Assembly: GCF_029784135.1 (NCBI RefSeq)
Contig: NC_073746.1
Span: 35,259,378 to 35,323,377 of the forward strand
Direction of reading: 5' to 3'
DNA: 64,000 bases
DNA from: Toxorhynchites rutilus septentrionalis
Taxonomy: Eukaryota > Arthropoda > Insecta > Diptera > Culicidae
Shown piece after piece: positions 9,122 through 19,829 of this stretch. Under the pieces are notes generated by a model. That model worked only from the letters and a program-made list of their open reading frames with translations. It did no database searches and was not told where the DNA came from. The translations under genes and the position numbers were made by a program. How positions within the stretch are numbered: position 1 is the stretch's first letter; the number at the start of each line of letters is the position of its first letter.

Positions 9122-12100
9122 TCACACACGAAGATTGATAGCTTTTAGGAAGACATATATTTGGGACATGTAATCAAGGTCTAAACCAGCTAACACATCT
9201 CTCACCGGCACATTGGGCTGCCTTCCTCTAGCCCGAAGAGAGTTTTCTAAATTCGATCTGGCAACAAGATACTCCTCGCACGACCAAACAACGTGTTCGA
9301 TGTCGTGGTAACCTTGGCCACAAGCACAGATATTGCCATCGGCAAGATTAAAACGAAAGAGTAGCGCGTCTAACGAACAGTGATTGGACATGAGTCGAGA
9401 GAAGGTGCGAAAAAAGTCCCGACTCAAGTCCAGACTTTTGAACCACGGATTGAGGCTAACCTTAGGGATAATCGAGTGAAACCACCGACCCAATTCATCT
9501 TCGTTCCACTTACGTTGCCAGTTAGCGATGGTATTTTTACGGACTAAAGAATAAAATTCATTGAAAGCGATTTGACGCTGATAAATATCGCCTTCAATTG
9601 CACCTACCTTTGCCAATGAGTCAGCCCTCTCGTTACCCGGAATTGAGCAATGTGAAGGGACCCAGACAAAGGTAATGACATAACAGCGTCTGGATAAAGC
9701 ACTCAAAATTTCTCGTATTCTCTCAAGGAAGTACGGCGAGTGCTTTTCCGGCCTCACTGAACGGATAGCTTCGACAGAGCTAAGACTATCCGTTACAATG
9801 TAATAGTGTTCAACAGGTCGTGAGGCGACGCTGTCCAGCGCCCAATGTATTGCTGCCAATTCAGCAATATACACAGAGCAAGGATTCTGAAGACTGTGGG
9901 AGGTGCTAAAAATTTCGTTGAACACTCCAAATCCTGTGGACTCATTCATAGAGGAACCATCAGTAAAGTACATATTATCACAATTGACACGCCCATACTT
10001 TGCATTGAAGATCGTAGGAATGATCCCCGATCGATGATAATCTGGAATTCCATGGATTTTCTCCTTCATGAACAGATCAAAATGTACAGAGGAATTGATG
10101 TAGTCAGGAAAACAAACACGGTTGGGAGTATACGAAGAAGGATCAACCTGCATGGAGATGAATTCATGATATGAGCTCATGAATCCTGAATGAAAATTTA
10201 GCTCGATAAGCTGCTCAAAATTTCCGATCACCAATGGGTTCATAACCTTACACCGGATGAGGAACCGAAGAGATAATAAATTGAAGCGATCTTTTAGTGG
10301 GAGTAGGCCTGCCAAAACCTCGAGACTCATGGTATGCGTTGAGGGCATACATCCCAACGCGATACGGAGACAAAGATACTGAATTCGCTCGAGTTTAATG
10401 AGGTGTGTTTTGGCAGCTGATTGAAAGCAGAAACTGCCATACTCCATCACTGAGAGAATAGTTGTTCGATACAACATTATAAGATCTTCGGGATGGGCTC
10501 CCCACCAGGTGCCGGTAATTGTACGGAGAAAGTTTATTCTTTGTTGGCATTTTTTACTCAGATACCTAATATGGGCCCCCCAAGTACATTTGGAGTCGAA
10601 CCAAACCCCAAGATACTTGAATGACATAGCATGAGTGATCGGTTTACCCAAAAGTTGAAGCTTTGGTTTTGCAGGTCTATGCTTCCTAGAAAAAACCACC
10701 ATCTCTGTTTTCTCCGTGGAGAATTCGATCCCTAGCCCAATGGCCCAGGTTGAAAAATTGTTCAAAGTATCTTGTAAGGGTCCTTGCAGGTCGGATTCGT
10801 TTGATCCTACGACAGACACCACTCCGTCATCTGCAAGTTGTCTTAGGCTGCAATTTTGTGTAAGACAATTGTCGATGTCGCTTACATAGAAGTTGTACAA
10901 AAGGGGGCTTAAACATGAGCCCTGGGGGAGGCCCATGTAGGAGACCCGATTTACTGTCGAATCCCCGTGAGAAAAATTCAACTGTTTCTCACAAAGCAAG
11001 TTATATAACATATTATTCAACAGAGGCGGCAGACCCCGAGAGTGTAATTTGTCTGACAAAACCTCTATTGAAACAGAATCAAAGGCCCCCTTTATGTCCA
11101 AGAATACTGAAGCCATTTGTTTTTTTTCGGCGTAAGCCATTTGAATTTCTGAAGAAAGCAACGCAAGACAATCATTCGTCCCCTTGCCCCTGCGGAACCC
11201 ATATTGTGTATCTGAGAGTAAGCCATTCGTTTCAACCCAATGATCAAGGCGAAACAAGATCATTTTCTCCAACAATTTCCGTATACAAGACAGCATTGCT
11301 ATTGGGCGGTACGAATTGAAGTCGGACGCGGGTTTTCCGGGTTTTTGAATAGCTATAATTCGCACTTGTCTCCAATCATCTGGAACAATATTATGCTCCA
11401 GAAACCGATTGAATAAATTCAACAAGCGATGTTTCGCCACATCAGGGAGGTTTTTTAACAAGTTGAACTTAATTCTATCCGTTCCTGGAGCAGAATTGTT
11501 ACATGAAAGGAGAGCAAGAGAGAATTCTACCATCGAAAACTCAGAATCAAGATCGCACCTATCTTGTGGTATATCTCGAACAATTTTCTGCACGGGAGCG
11601 GAATCGGGACAAACCTTCCGTGCAAAATTAAAAATCCATCGATGTGAATATTCTTCGCTTTCATTCGTTGAAGAGCGATTTCTCATATTTCGAGCCACTT
11701 TCCATAATTTTTTCATTGACGTTTCTCGTGACAAACCTCCCACGAAATTTCGCCAATAAGCACGTTTTTTCCCTTTGATCAAGTTTTTGAATTGATTTTC
11801 AAGGTCCAAATACGTTTGAAAATTCTCAATGGTTCCACGTTTCCGAAAAGCTTTAAATGCGTTCGATTTATCCTGATAAAGCTTGGAACATTGGCTATCC
11901 CACCATGGATTGGGAGGCCTTTGACGAAAAGTGGAGCCTGGGATGGGTTTCGTTTGAGCGCGAACCGCGCTGTCATATATCAAACGAGAAAGGAAGTTAT
12001 ACTCCTCCAATGGAGGCAAACCATCTCTGGAATTGATGGCTAGAGCAATTGCGTCCGAATATTTTTTCCAGTCAATGTGTCTTGTGAGGTCATATGCCAT

Positions 12101-12805
12101 GTTTATAGATTCAGAAGAATTCGAACCAATGGTGATGGAAATTTTGATTGGCAAGTGGTCACTGCCGTTGGGGTCCTGGATTACATTCCACTTGCAATCG
12201 AACGATAGTGAATTCGAGCAAAGCGAGAGGTCAAGAGCACTTGGGTTAGCAGGAGGTTTAGGTACACGTGTTGTTTCCCCAGTGTTCAAAACGGTCATAT
12301 TGAAGCTGTTACAAAGGTCATATATCAACAATGAACGATTGTCGTCGTACTGTTCCCCCCAGGCAGTTCCGTGAGAGTTGAAGTCTCCCAAGATTAATCG
12401 TGGCTCAGGAAGGAGTGAGCACATGTCAACAAGTTGCTTGCGGCTAACCGCAGCTCTCGGAGGCCAATACAAGCTGACTATACAGAGGTCTTTGCCTCTG
12501 ATGTTTGCATGACAAGCAACAGCTTCGATCCCTCCAATAGATGGAAGGTCAATTCGAAAAAATGAGTGGCACTTATTGATACCCAATAGCACCCCTCCGT
12601 ATCTGTCATCACGGTCCAAGCGTATGATATTAAAATTGTGGAAAGAGAGATCATCTCGCGAAGAAAGCCAAGTTTCGGACAGAGCAAAAACATCACAATT
12701 GAAGTTATGAATTAAAAATTTGAATGTATCCAATTTAGGGATAAGACTACGACAATTCCACTGTAAAACAGTGATATCTCCGACCTCTCTATTTAAATTA
12801 GACAT
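9122..12805 (-). CDS. LINE ORF2: endonuclease, reverse transcriptase, RNase H
   Basis: An open frame of about 1,227 codons encodes the retrotransposition enzyme. Residues 12-235 are an APE-type endonuclease (QWNCRS, ALSETWL, GDFNSHGTAWG near 142 and SDHLPIKI). The RT spans about 470-760, with VFLDIKGAFDSV (first aspartate, near 575), GLPQGSCLSPLLYN and LADDGVV (catalytic pair, near 660; the usual tyrosine of YADD is leucine). RNase H lies at about 935-1075: FTDGSS, AELAAIHWAL, VTDSLSS and WVPSHCSIPGNERAD. A cysteine-histidine cluster (CACGQGYHDIEH) follows. I prefer the ATG at 12803-12805 to the TTG one codon upstream. It overlaps the ORF1 stop as ATGTCTAA. No internal stop or frameshift is seen, so the protein may be functional. 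Confidence 0.95.
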   Translation of the reverse strand: MSNLNREVGDITVLQWNCRSLIPKLDTFKFLIHNFNCDVFALSETWLSSRDDLSFHNFNIIRLDRDDRYGGVLLGINKCHSFFRIDLPSIGGIEAVACHANIRGKDLCIVSLYWPPRAAVSRKQLVDMCSLLPEPRLILGDFNSHGTAWGEQYDDNRSLLIYDLCNSFNMTVLNTGETTRVPKPPANPSALDLSLCSNSLSFDCKWNVIQDPNGSDHLPIKISITIGSNSSESINMAYDLTRHIDWKKYSDAIALAINSRDGLPPLEEYNFLSRLIYDSAVRAQTKPIPGSTFRQRPPNPWWDSQCSKLYQDKSNAFKAFRKRGTIENFQTYLDLENQFKNLIKGKKRAYWRNFVGGLSRETSMKKLWKVARNMRNRSSTNESEEYSHRWIFNFARKVCPDSAPVQKIVRDIPQDRCDLDSEFSMVEFSLALLSCNNSAPGTDRIKFNLLKNLPDVAKHRLLNLFNRFLEHNIVPDDWRQVRIIAIQKPGKPASDFNSYRPIAMLSCIRKLLEKMILFRLDHWVETNGLLSDTQYGFRRGKGTNDCLALLSSEIQMAYAEKKQMASVFLDIKGAFDSVSIEVLSDKLHSRGLPPLLNNMLYNLLCEKQLNFSHGDSTVNRVSYMGLPQGSCLSPLLYNFYVSDIDNCLTQNCSLRQLADDGVVSVVGSNESDLQGPLQDTLNNFSTWAIGLGIEFSTEKTEMVVFSRKHRPAKPKLQLLGKPITHAMSFKYLGVWFDSKCTWGAHIRYLSKKCQQRINFLRTITGTWWGAHPEDLIMLYRTTILSVMEYGSFCFQSAAKTHLIKLERIQYLCLRIALGCMPSTHTMSLEVLAGLLPLKDRFNLLSLRFLIRCKVMNPLVIGNFEQLIELNFHSGFMSSYHEFISMQVDPSSYTPNRVCFPDYINSSVHFDLFMKEKIHGIPDYHRSGIIPTIFNAKYGRVNCDNMYFTDGSSMNESTGFGVFNEIFSTSHSLQNPCSVYIAELAAIHWALDSVASRPVEHYYIVTDSLSSVEAIRSVRPEKHSPYFLERIREILSALSRRCYVITFVWVPSHCSIPGNERADSLAKVGAIEGDIYQRQIAFNEFYSLVRKNTIANWQRKWNEDELGRWFHSIIPKVSLNPWFKSLDLSRDFFRTFSRLMSNHCSLDALLFRFNLADGNICACGQGYHDIEHVVWSCEEYLVARSNLENSLRARGRQPNVPVRDVLAGLDLDYMSQIYVFLKAINLRV

Positions 12806-14362
12806 CAAGAGAGATAATCATTGCAAGGAGGGGCCATGTTTGCATCAATTGTTGCAAAATTGTCTTTAATACTGGAAGCATTGAAATGACAATGGTTCTG
12901 ATGGAGTCGGAAACATTAAAACACTTGAAGATTTGGTCCAAAAGGTCAGACAACTTTATAAATCCCGATTGGGAAGTTGAACTGGACGGAAAAACAGGGA
13001 CAGTTGGGGTTTTTGATGTCCCCTCGAGTGCTGGGCCATTCGAAGGTGAATTATTCCCACGGAAACCAGGAGGAACCTGATTTTGCTTGTCCGCTGCACT
13101 CGATTTTTTAGGCATGCTAACAGGGGGTATCACCGGAGGGGCTTGTCCTTGAACTTTGGGAGTGGTCACATTTTTGCGCCGGGGATTCCCTTGGAAAATG
13201 AACGGTGTGCCCCCGTTAGCTGTGTCCGCTTCTATTTCGTCAACGGGCAACGTGGCGAAGACATTTTGTGTGTTGATTGGTTGTTGTTGTTGGGCCAGTG
13301 GCGAAGCGCCCTTTAAAATATCCGCAAAAGTGCGTTTCGAGCGTTCCTTCAAAGAGCGCTTCTGTTTCTCCCAGCGACTCTTGTAAGTTTCACAAACTGA
13401 GAGCTCGTGTGGGGATCCCCCGCAATATGGACATTTATGCTCAGTCGCACTGCAGGATTTCCCCTCATGTTGCTCTCCGCAAGTGGCACAGCGCTCCTTG
13501 TTGGCACAATAATCTGAAGTGTGACCAACTGACTTGCATTTTTGGCAAGTCATGGGCTTTGGCACGAAGAGTCGCACAGGCAATCTCAATTTGCCCACCA
13601 TGACGTAGTCAGGCAGAGCGGAACCAGCAAAAGTTACTCGAAACGAGTCTGACGGCGTGAATTTAGTTTTTCTCTCTTCTTGGGATACTTTTCCTAGTTG
13701 GCGGCTGTCCAAAATTTTAACACCCACCAACGGGAGTCTTTTAAATTTACCAACTCCTTCTTTTATCATTTCGCACGTCAGACCAGTTTCAGTTACCACC
13801 CCCGAGATTTCTACGTCATGGGAGGGCACGTAGACGCGATACTCTAGGGAGAATCTCTCGTCGATCACAATTGCATTCGCGTGTTTCCGATCACTCACGA
13901 GAACACGCAGTTTGTTCGGTCTAACCTTAGAGATTTCGACCACGGATGTAATCTTGCCAGATCTTTCGAAACCTGAATGACATTAATTGCCTTTCCTTTT
14001 GGTTTAGGCCGGAAAAAAACAACCCATGGACCAGCTCCAAGTGCATCGTCTGGATAGACCTTGACACGAGGAGAGGAAACAACTGAGGGGGAGGACGAGG
14101 TCGATTGTTGAACGGGAGCGGTATCAGTAGGGCTGGGAGGCAAGTTCGGTAGTAGAGCGGAAGCGGAAGCGGGCGATTGAGGGGGCGAAGAGGAAAAGTT
14201 TGCCAATTTTCTTGAGGGGGGCTTGTTAAGGTAGATTACCTCTTTCTCTGAAGAGACATCTTCTGAGGGGGGAACGCGTTTAAGCGACTTCCCAGCCCCC
14301 GTTGTAGCTAGTGAGGAGGAAACAGTAGTTTCAATCTCCATGTCAACTTGACCTTCTGCCAT
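12798..14362 (-). pseudogene. LINE ORF1: Gag-like RNA-binding protein, frameshifted
   Basis: ORF1 begins with an ATG at 14362 and ends with TAA at 12798-12800. It would be about 520 codons but is split into two frames (13895-14362 and 12798-13943) that cross near 13940-13960. The N-terminal part is serine/proline-rich. The second part carries three zinc knuckles: CQKCKSVGHTSDYC, CATCGEQHEGKSC and CPYCGGSPHELSVC, typical of I and jockey ORF1 proteins that coat element RNA. A basic, lysine-rich stretch (SRWEKQKRSLKER) follows. The single phase change is the only coding lesion I see in the element. A sequencing error cannot be excluded from one sequence. Confidence 0.88.
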
Positions 14363-14775
14363 TACGGCAGTTATAAAATAATATAATTCTTATTTTTTTT
14401 GTATTTCTAAACCTAATATATATTATACCTAAATCGCACACCAATGCGAATGAAATGAAGCGGTGTCTCAATCGAACCGCGTGGCAATCGCTCGGCACAG
14501 ATACAACGGTATATCGTACCACAACACGATGATGGAATCGATGACGATGCTAAAGCACACACAGCGATGATACGGCACACGCACCGCGTCCGCCGTGGAG
14601 GACTTCTTCCTCACGCTGGTAGTGATTGCTGCTCTCCTCACTCGCGCAATAAAGAGAACCCCGTTAGGGCGAAATAACTTCACCAGCCACGAACTGATAA
14701 CGGTATAATCTCCACTTTATAATAGACGCGAACAAATTTGCGACCGATGTCTTCGGACTGCGCGAGCTGAATGAA
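14363..14775 (-). promoter_or_regulatory. 5' UTR and probable internal promoter of the I-type LINE
   Basis: Non-coding leader upstream of ORF1, starting CATTCAGCTCGCGCAGTC. LINEs of this type need an internal promoter in the leader. The start sequence resembles known I/jockey 5' ends, but I cannot define the promoter elements exactly. Confidence 0.55.
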
Positions 14776-14787
14776 AAATTTTATCAT

Positions 14788-15144
14788 CCTTCAAATGAAA
14801 ACATCAGAATCGTCTTCCGCAGCGTACTTTTAATGTAGAGCCATTTTGAGGCAACAAAGTCCAGACAAAAAAAAGTTCTATAACTCTGTCACTGTTGAAA
14901 TTCGAACATATGCGTAGGAGGATTTTTTTTTCATCAAATATGATTGTCTATCACTTCCTGAGAAAATCTGGATAAATTTATTTATTTTTTCATGCGAGAA
15001 AGGTGTTTTCTGACTTTTAGGGGATGAATCAAATTCCTCTTTCATCTTCAAAAAACAAAAAGTATATGCAAAAACATGCAGGATTCGATTATATACAGTG
15101 AAAAGAAATCAAAAACTGTGTATAATCGAGTCCGTGCTGTACTT
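14788..15144. other. AT-rich DNA with a GATTATATACAG inverted pair
   Basis: No gene is present. At about 15073-15138 the sequence ATTCGATTATATACAGTG is followed at short distance by its near-inverse ACTGTGTATAATCGAGTCC. The same motif closes the repeat at 8355, so it probably belongs to the same repeat family. Confidence 0.5.
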
Positions 15145-15325
15145 TTTAAATTGTTTCATTCAGCTTGACCTGTTTCTATGTATGTTTGAATGTTTGTGAG
15201 GTTGTCCCAAATTAATAGAAAATTGACCCCTTTCCTGTTGAATGATTGATCTGAAATTTGGAACATACCTTTAATTCTACTGTCATTATAAAACTGCGTA
15301 TTCCATGATCTTGAAAAATCCAATT
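15145..15325 (+). repeat. TCAAATGAAAGGG family repeat (copy 2, 5' part)
   Basis: It matches the left half of 7850-8040: CTTGACCTGTTTCTATGTATG, TTAATAGAAAATTGACCCC, GATCTGAAATTTGGAACATA and AAAACTGCGTATTCCATGATC. The copy breaks off at about 15325 where GC-rich sequence begins. Confidence 0.7.
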
Positions 15326-15810
15326 TGGCCGTTGTAACCCGCGACGCCGGGAAAGCGTGCGAGTTCGTCGCTACCGGGGGTTTTGCGCAGATAAGCGGTC
15401 GGCTTAAGCGCCACTCCCGCGAGGGAGACCGACCGCCGTGTTGTTCCTGAATTGCCCGGCAATGAGACACCCACTGAGGGCGGGTTTGTCCTTTTTCCCT
15501 CACAAACCCGGTTGAACCCGCGACTTTTTCTGCGCTCTCTGGAGGACCCGCGACACCGTTTGTCCACGAGACACAAATGCAGACACAAGGGAGTCTGGGT
15601 CGATCCCAATGACTACCGCTTATACTGAAGTCTCCTCACTGGATCTACTAAAAATGTTCTCCCTCTCAACTTCAGAGCTCGCTTCGGAGCGTAGGGGTGA
15701 GAGTGGAAGTGCAAAAAAAAAAGGAGTCTCCACTCAGACTCGTGACCTACTCCTCCAAGAAAATCAATCGGGTCGACGGTACTTAGGCCACACCGCTAGC
15801 CAGTAAATAA
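15326..15810. other. GC-rich unassigned segment
   Basis: Distinctly more GC-rich than its surroundings, with a recurring ACCCGCGAC motif (near 15336, 15515 and 15548). Overlapping short frames lie on both strands, none with a recognisable domain. It could be part of an unidentified retroelement leader or LTR, but I found no paired copy or target duplication to support that. Confidence 0.35.
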
Positions 15811-17335
15811 ATAAATTATCTTACTACAGAAACATTAACTCAATTCAACGATTGTATTATTCTATACTACAACATGCTATGAACTCGTTACTACATCAAG
15901 CATCAACTAACCATCGAAAAAACATAAACATTGAATATTTATCCACACAAATCCATTTATCTTTCTAAACTACTTAACCAGCCTCGAACTCAGTACCCTA
16001 AGCTTGGTATAACGGCGCCTCTACTGACTGCTCCATCAGTTCAGATAAGAATGGTTTTGCTCATATCGGTTGACCTTAAGTAAGTGAACGGAGTGAGCTT
16101 TCCAATGAATGCATTCGGTGTGTGACTTTTTGTTAGTGGCTATATATAGTGTTTCGCTCAAAATTCTCTTATCCTACATGCGCATGTTAATAAGGACAAA
16201 GGTACTCACTACCATGGTTTTATGTGAGGTGATGCGGCGGTGGCTCCTTCTCCAAGCTGGGAGGACGATGTGCAGCTGTAACTTCCGGTTCGCGTGCCGC
16301 TGCTGCAATTTGTCTGAGAACAGCGCTGTTTCCCAAACATGCGAGTTCGATGAGCCCAGGCTTGATTTTTGGGCAAATTCCAACATTGACTCCGTGGGTC
16401 AGAAGCGGCACTTTCTAATGACGTCACACGAGAAGCACACACAAAAAGCCATTTAAATGCACGCTACATTTTACAATGTCACAATACCATTCTTACCTCT
16501 AATTACGTGTTGCTGGTGCACAAGAGGATAAATTTATATTCGCCTACTACGATTTCTTAACAACTAACGGAAAACAAAAAAAAAAAGGAAAAACACAATT
16601 TGAACACTACTAACTAGCGATATGAAAAAGCACAGACTACCTTTCTGAATTTCCTCGCGGTTCAAAAAAACTAACACCACTCCTGCCTCGGTCCACGGTC
16701 CAAGTTGAAATGGACGAACATAATTTTTGGTCCTCAGATCAGCGCACTTATCAATAGGACCGGAACTGTGTAATTATTAACGAAGTTAATAATCACGCAA
16801 GTCATGTCAAATTCCCTTGCCCCTACATCGGTCTCATATTCAAACATTCTCGGGCGATCACCTTTAACCTCCCGAGCGCAGTTCAAATCGAGTCGCTTGC
16901 CGGATTTTTGAGGTTCCAAGAACAAGAAAACCCCCGCCGAAAGACTCTGCTGTTTGGAGGAAATATCCAAACGAAAAAAGGGAATAAAGGAAAGCATGAG
17001 TCTTTCGGGTATATTGGTATGTAGGTGTCTTGGCTAAAACACAGCCGCCGAATCACATCCAACACCCATTATGGCAAGTTGCTCAAATCTACAAAGCGGA
17101 GCGGCTCTCGCTCTGCCATTCATCCAAACAAATATAGAAGGGAGGAACTCAGATCCACACATACGAGATTGTGTTGGATCTGACTTCAGATTTAATAAAC
17201 GAGGGGCTTCCATATGTCGAAAACAGTACCGTGCTACACCGTCGTTAAAAAACTGCTTAATGATTTGACTTGGAGAACACGAATAAACAACATAATAATA
17301 AACATATACATAAACAACATAATAAACAACATATA
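15811..17335. other. Unassigned stretch ending in an ACATAATAAACA simple repeat
   Basis: No supported gene. Frames at 16109-16456 (plus) and 16734-16997 (minus) overlap opposite-strand frames and have no motif I know. 17282-17340 is a low-complexity ACATAATAAACA-type stretch. Confidence 0.35.
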
Positions 17336-17339
17336 AATA

Positions 17340-17570
17340 AAAAATATGGCGCTATCTTGTGGTGGTGGCCATTTTGGGTTTAAATTTTTCATAAATAACT
17401 GTGTTCTACTAGTCAATCCCTTTCATTTGATACCCATATTTATGGGGTTCTGAGAAAATATGTAATCCGCCATTTTGTAGTGGCCGCCATCCTGGATTTG
17501 CCTTTTCCATAAATAACTGCATTCGACTAGTCAAGCCCTTTCATTTGATACCCATTTTAACTAATCAATA
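17340..17570 (-). repeat. TCAAATGAAAGGG family repeat (copy 3)
   Basis: An inverted copy of the block in 8050-8180, with two consecutive internal units (AACTGTGTTCTACTAGTCAA and AACTGCATTCGACTAGTCAA). It is followed at 17620-17665 by ATTCCGGATAATCAAGTC, a variant of the GATTATCCGGA terminal motif of copy 1. Confidence 0.7.
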
Positions 17571-17670
17571 TGGAATTATTATACAAATTATTCAAAACTT
17601 TCGAAAATCAAAAATAAAATATTCCGGATAATCAAGTCTAAAATTCCGAGTCTAAAACTATATATATAAA

Positions 17671-18066
17671 TATGTAAAGTGAATATACACTATACACTAT
17701 ACTATCACTATTCAAAGAAGTTAATGATACTTATATTTTCTAACATCAATCCAAATGCAGTAATCCTAATTATTATTATGGCCGCAATAAAAGACATGAA
17801 AAACAACGAGAAAAACGCGAGCTTTGTAATTTCGGAACCATTAATCAGTGCCGCAAATTATCAAAGCATTCATTCGAATTCGCATAAACAGTTTCCATCA
17901 GTCAACAACACTTCTATTCATTCTACATATCACGAGCACATGAACTGATTGACTATTTCATTCTTGCGGTTCTCCTTTCACTATCCCCTTTCATTCGATT
18001 GAATAACCGCTCCTTCATTCGAGCTATCAATTGACGCAGCGACCGGGACTTAATTGATCTACTTGG
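17671..18066. other. Unassigned AT-rich stretch
   Basis: No gene recognised. The CTATCCCCTTTCATT motif near 17983 also occurs at 33008, suggesting a fragment of a shared repeat. Confidence 0.35.
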
Positions 18067-18079
18067 AACAGTAGGAGAA

Positions 18080-18567
18080 GGGGGTCTCCGTAGCCACATT
18101 GGTTGCGCGTTCGCTTAGTAAGCGATCAATCGTGAGTTCAAAACTCAGGGCCCCCATTGACCATCTTTGTGTTGTTACAGAATAACTACGTCCACGCAAC
18201 AATCATCAGCGATGGAGATCGATCCACGGTCGAAATAAGATCGATTCATCCATACAACTGCTCTGCAGAAATATCGGGCTGATGTTCTATAAAGAACTCA
18301 ATAATGGATCAACGACTGTCTCCGCTGTCCAGTCTTAACTGTGGATAATGGAAGAACAGATAGAAAACTCTTTCGCCTAAATGGCTACTGTGTAAATATG
18401 TACCATTTGCAATGGTATAGAAGGGAATACTCTAACGTCGAAAAATGGCAACTGTGTAATGTGCTAATTATAGATATGATAAATATGTGACATGTACACG
18501 ATTAAAATTCGGCTCTGTTACAGCTAAAATGCTAATGAGCCTAAAATAAACAAAAGGGATAAAAAAA
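18080..18567 (+). mobile_element. tRNA-derived SINE (family C), 488 bp
   Basis: Flanked by a 13-bp target duplication AACAGTAGGAGAA (18067-18079 and 18568-18580). The head is tRNA-like: an acceptor-like pairing GGGGGTC/GGCCCCC, an A-box TAGCCACATTGG and a B-box-like GAGTTCAAAACTC. A body of about 400 bp follows, then a short A-rich tail. It has no open frame and depends on a LINE for movement. At about 488 bp it is long for a SINE and may be composite. It inserted into the left end of the MITE at 18575. Confidence 0.85.
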
Positions 18568-18574
18568 AACAGTA

Positions 18575-19140
18575 GGAGAACCGCGGGTAAGACGGATAGT
18601 GGGGGTATGATGGACAGGTGGTTGATTTGTATAGTTGCATTATGAATTTCAAATTTCTGTTGATGGGAAACCCTTCTACATGCTATCGAATATTTAAACC
18701 ATCCTATGACAATGAATACTGCTCAAAATTGAAATAGGGAAACAAAAACCGAAAATCGAACATGATTCTGCGTGTGGAAATAATTTTTGCGGCTTCGATA
18801 TTAAGCATTTATATTGCTTTCTCTTTCTGTTCTATTTCAGTTACTGGACGCACAAACACTGAGAGAGAGCAAAATTATTTCTCTCGCGAGCGATAAACGT
18901 CTACGCTTCGTATATTATTGACTTGTCCATTTTCCCCCCACTACATGTCCATTATACCCGCATCGATAAAAATATTTTACTTTTCGGCTTGTTTTCATTT
19001 CAGTAAAAAACATGAAAAAACATTTGGCCAATTATTTCGAAAATCAGTATATTGAACTGTAAGAAACTGCTTTTAAGTTTTGGAAAACATGAGTTTCCAA
19101 AGCTACAATTTTTCCTTGTCAGTCTTACCCCCATCTCCCC
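18575..19140. mobile_element. MITE with GGAGA...GGGTAAGAC terminal repeats
   Basis: The left end GGAGAACCGCGGGTAAGACG and the right end (read inverted) GGGGAGATGGGGGTAAGACT form terminal repeats flanked by TA on both sides. The interior is non-coding and repeats the CCACTACATGTCCATTAT theme in inverted form. It looks like a non-autonomous TA-duplicating DNA element. The SINE to its left inserted about 6 bp inside its end. Confidence 0.75.
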
Positions 19141-19391
19141 TATGTGTTAAAAATGAAAATGGATGGCGGGGAACGAAAAAGCAGAAACATCAAATCTACA
19201 ATAAGTTACAACTTTTTTCTTGTTATTGTTTGTTGATTGTCGTTTTAGAATAAATTCTTTGGATTTCAATTGACTATGTTAACCAAGTCGATTGATGTGA
19301 TCAATGGTTTTTTGATAATAATTGGTAATCTTTGTCATTTCCGTCGATTTATTTTGATTGAGCTTGAATTTTTGCCACACTACTATTACTT

Positions 19392-19815
19392 CAGCCATTC
19401 CATGCCTAACTGATATAGTGGTTTTAAAATTTTCGTGAAGATTGGTAGTTTTTTTTTTTCGTTATGATTAAACGGTGAACCTGTATTATTTTATTTTAGG
19501 GTCGTTTGATCGATTTTTTCACGTTTTCCCCAAAATGACTTTTATCAAAAACTTTATCATAACTTTGAAACCACTAAGCCGATTCATATGATCCACATAT
19601 CAAAATTAGGTTCATTTTTTGGAAAAATATCACACTTGCAAGATATTTGGATTTTGTTTTCGTAATTATCGATTGTATCCGTTTTTTTAAAGTTTACATG
19701 GTTTCGGGACCAAGGGCGCTATATTTTTCTATATTTTTTCTAGAAAGCTGAGGATTCACAGATGTGTTCTTTTTCGTTTTTGAGTTAAGATTTTTCAAAG
19801 TTAAGTTAAGTTAAG
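19392..19815 (+). mobile_element. Foldback element, left arm only
   Basis: It starts CAGCCATTCCATGCC and follows the left arm of the complete element at 33912-35304: CTGATATAGTGG, then TCATAACTTTGAAACCAC, CACATATCAAAATTAGGTTC and TTCGGGACCAAGGGCGCTAT. It stops where LINE sequence begins; no matching right arm follows. Confidence 0.75.
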
Positions 19816-19829
19816 TTTTAATTGTTTAA

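Larger units (their letters stand above)
8745..14775 (-). mobile_element. I-superfamily non-LTR retrotransposon, near-complete
   Basis: A 6.03-kb LINE reads right to left. It is bounded by a 12-bp target duplication AAATTTTATCAT at 8733-8744 and 14776-14787. Its 3' end is a poly-A (poly-T at 8745-8757) and its 5' end reads CATTCAGCTCGCGCAG. It has a 5' leader of about 410 bp, ORF1 with zinc knuckles (one frameshift), an open ORF2 with endonuclease, RT and RNase H, and a 3' UTR of about 375 bp. The RNase H places it in the I superfamily rather than jockey or CR1. A 5'-truncated sister copy lies at 28862-30193. The element is complete apart from the ORF1 frameshift, so it is among the youngest large elements here. 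Confidence 0.95.

Noticed and set aside
9845..13603. Plus-strand frames of 60-134 codons (for example 10915-11319, 11409-11759, 12033-12374)
   Set aside because: They lie opposite the LINE ORF1 and ORF2 and have no motif of their own; they are shadows of the real minus-strand genes.
15326..15810. GC-rich block considered as a solo LTR or RNA gene
   Set aside because: No second copy, no target duplication and no TG...CA ends could be established.
16109..16456. A 115-codon cysteine-containing plus frame
   Set aside because: Three overlapping minus-strand frames cover the same bases and the cysteine spacing fits no zinc-binding pattern I know.
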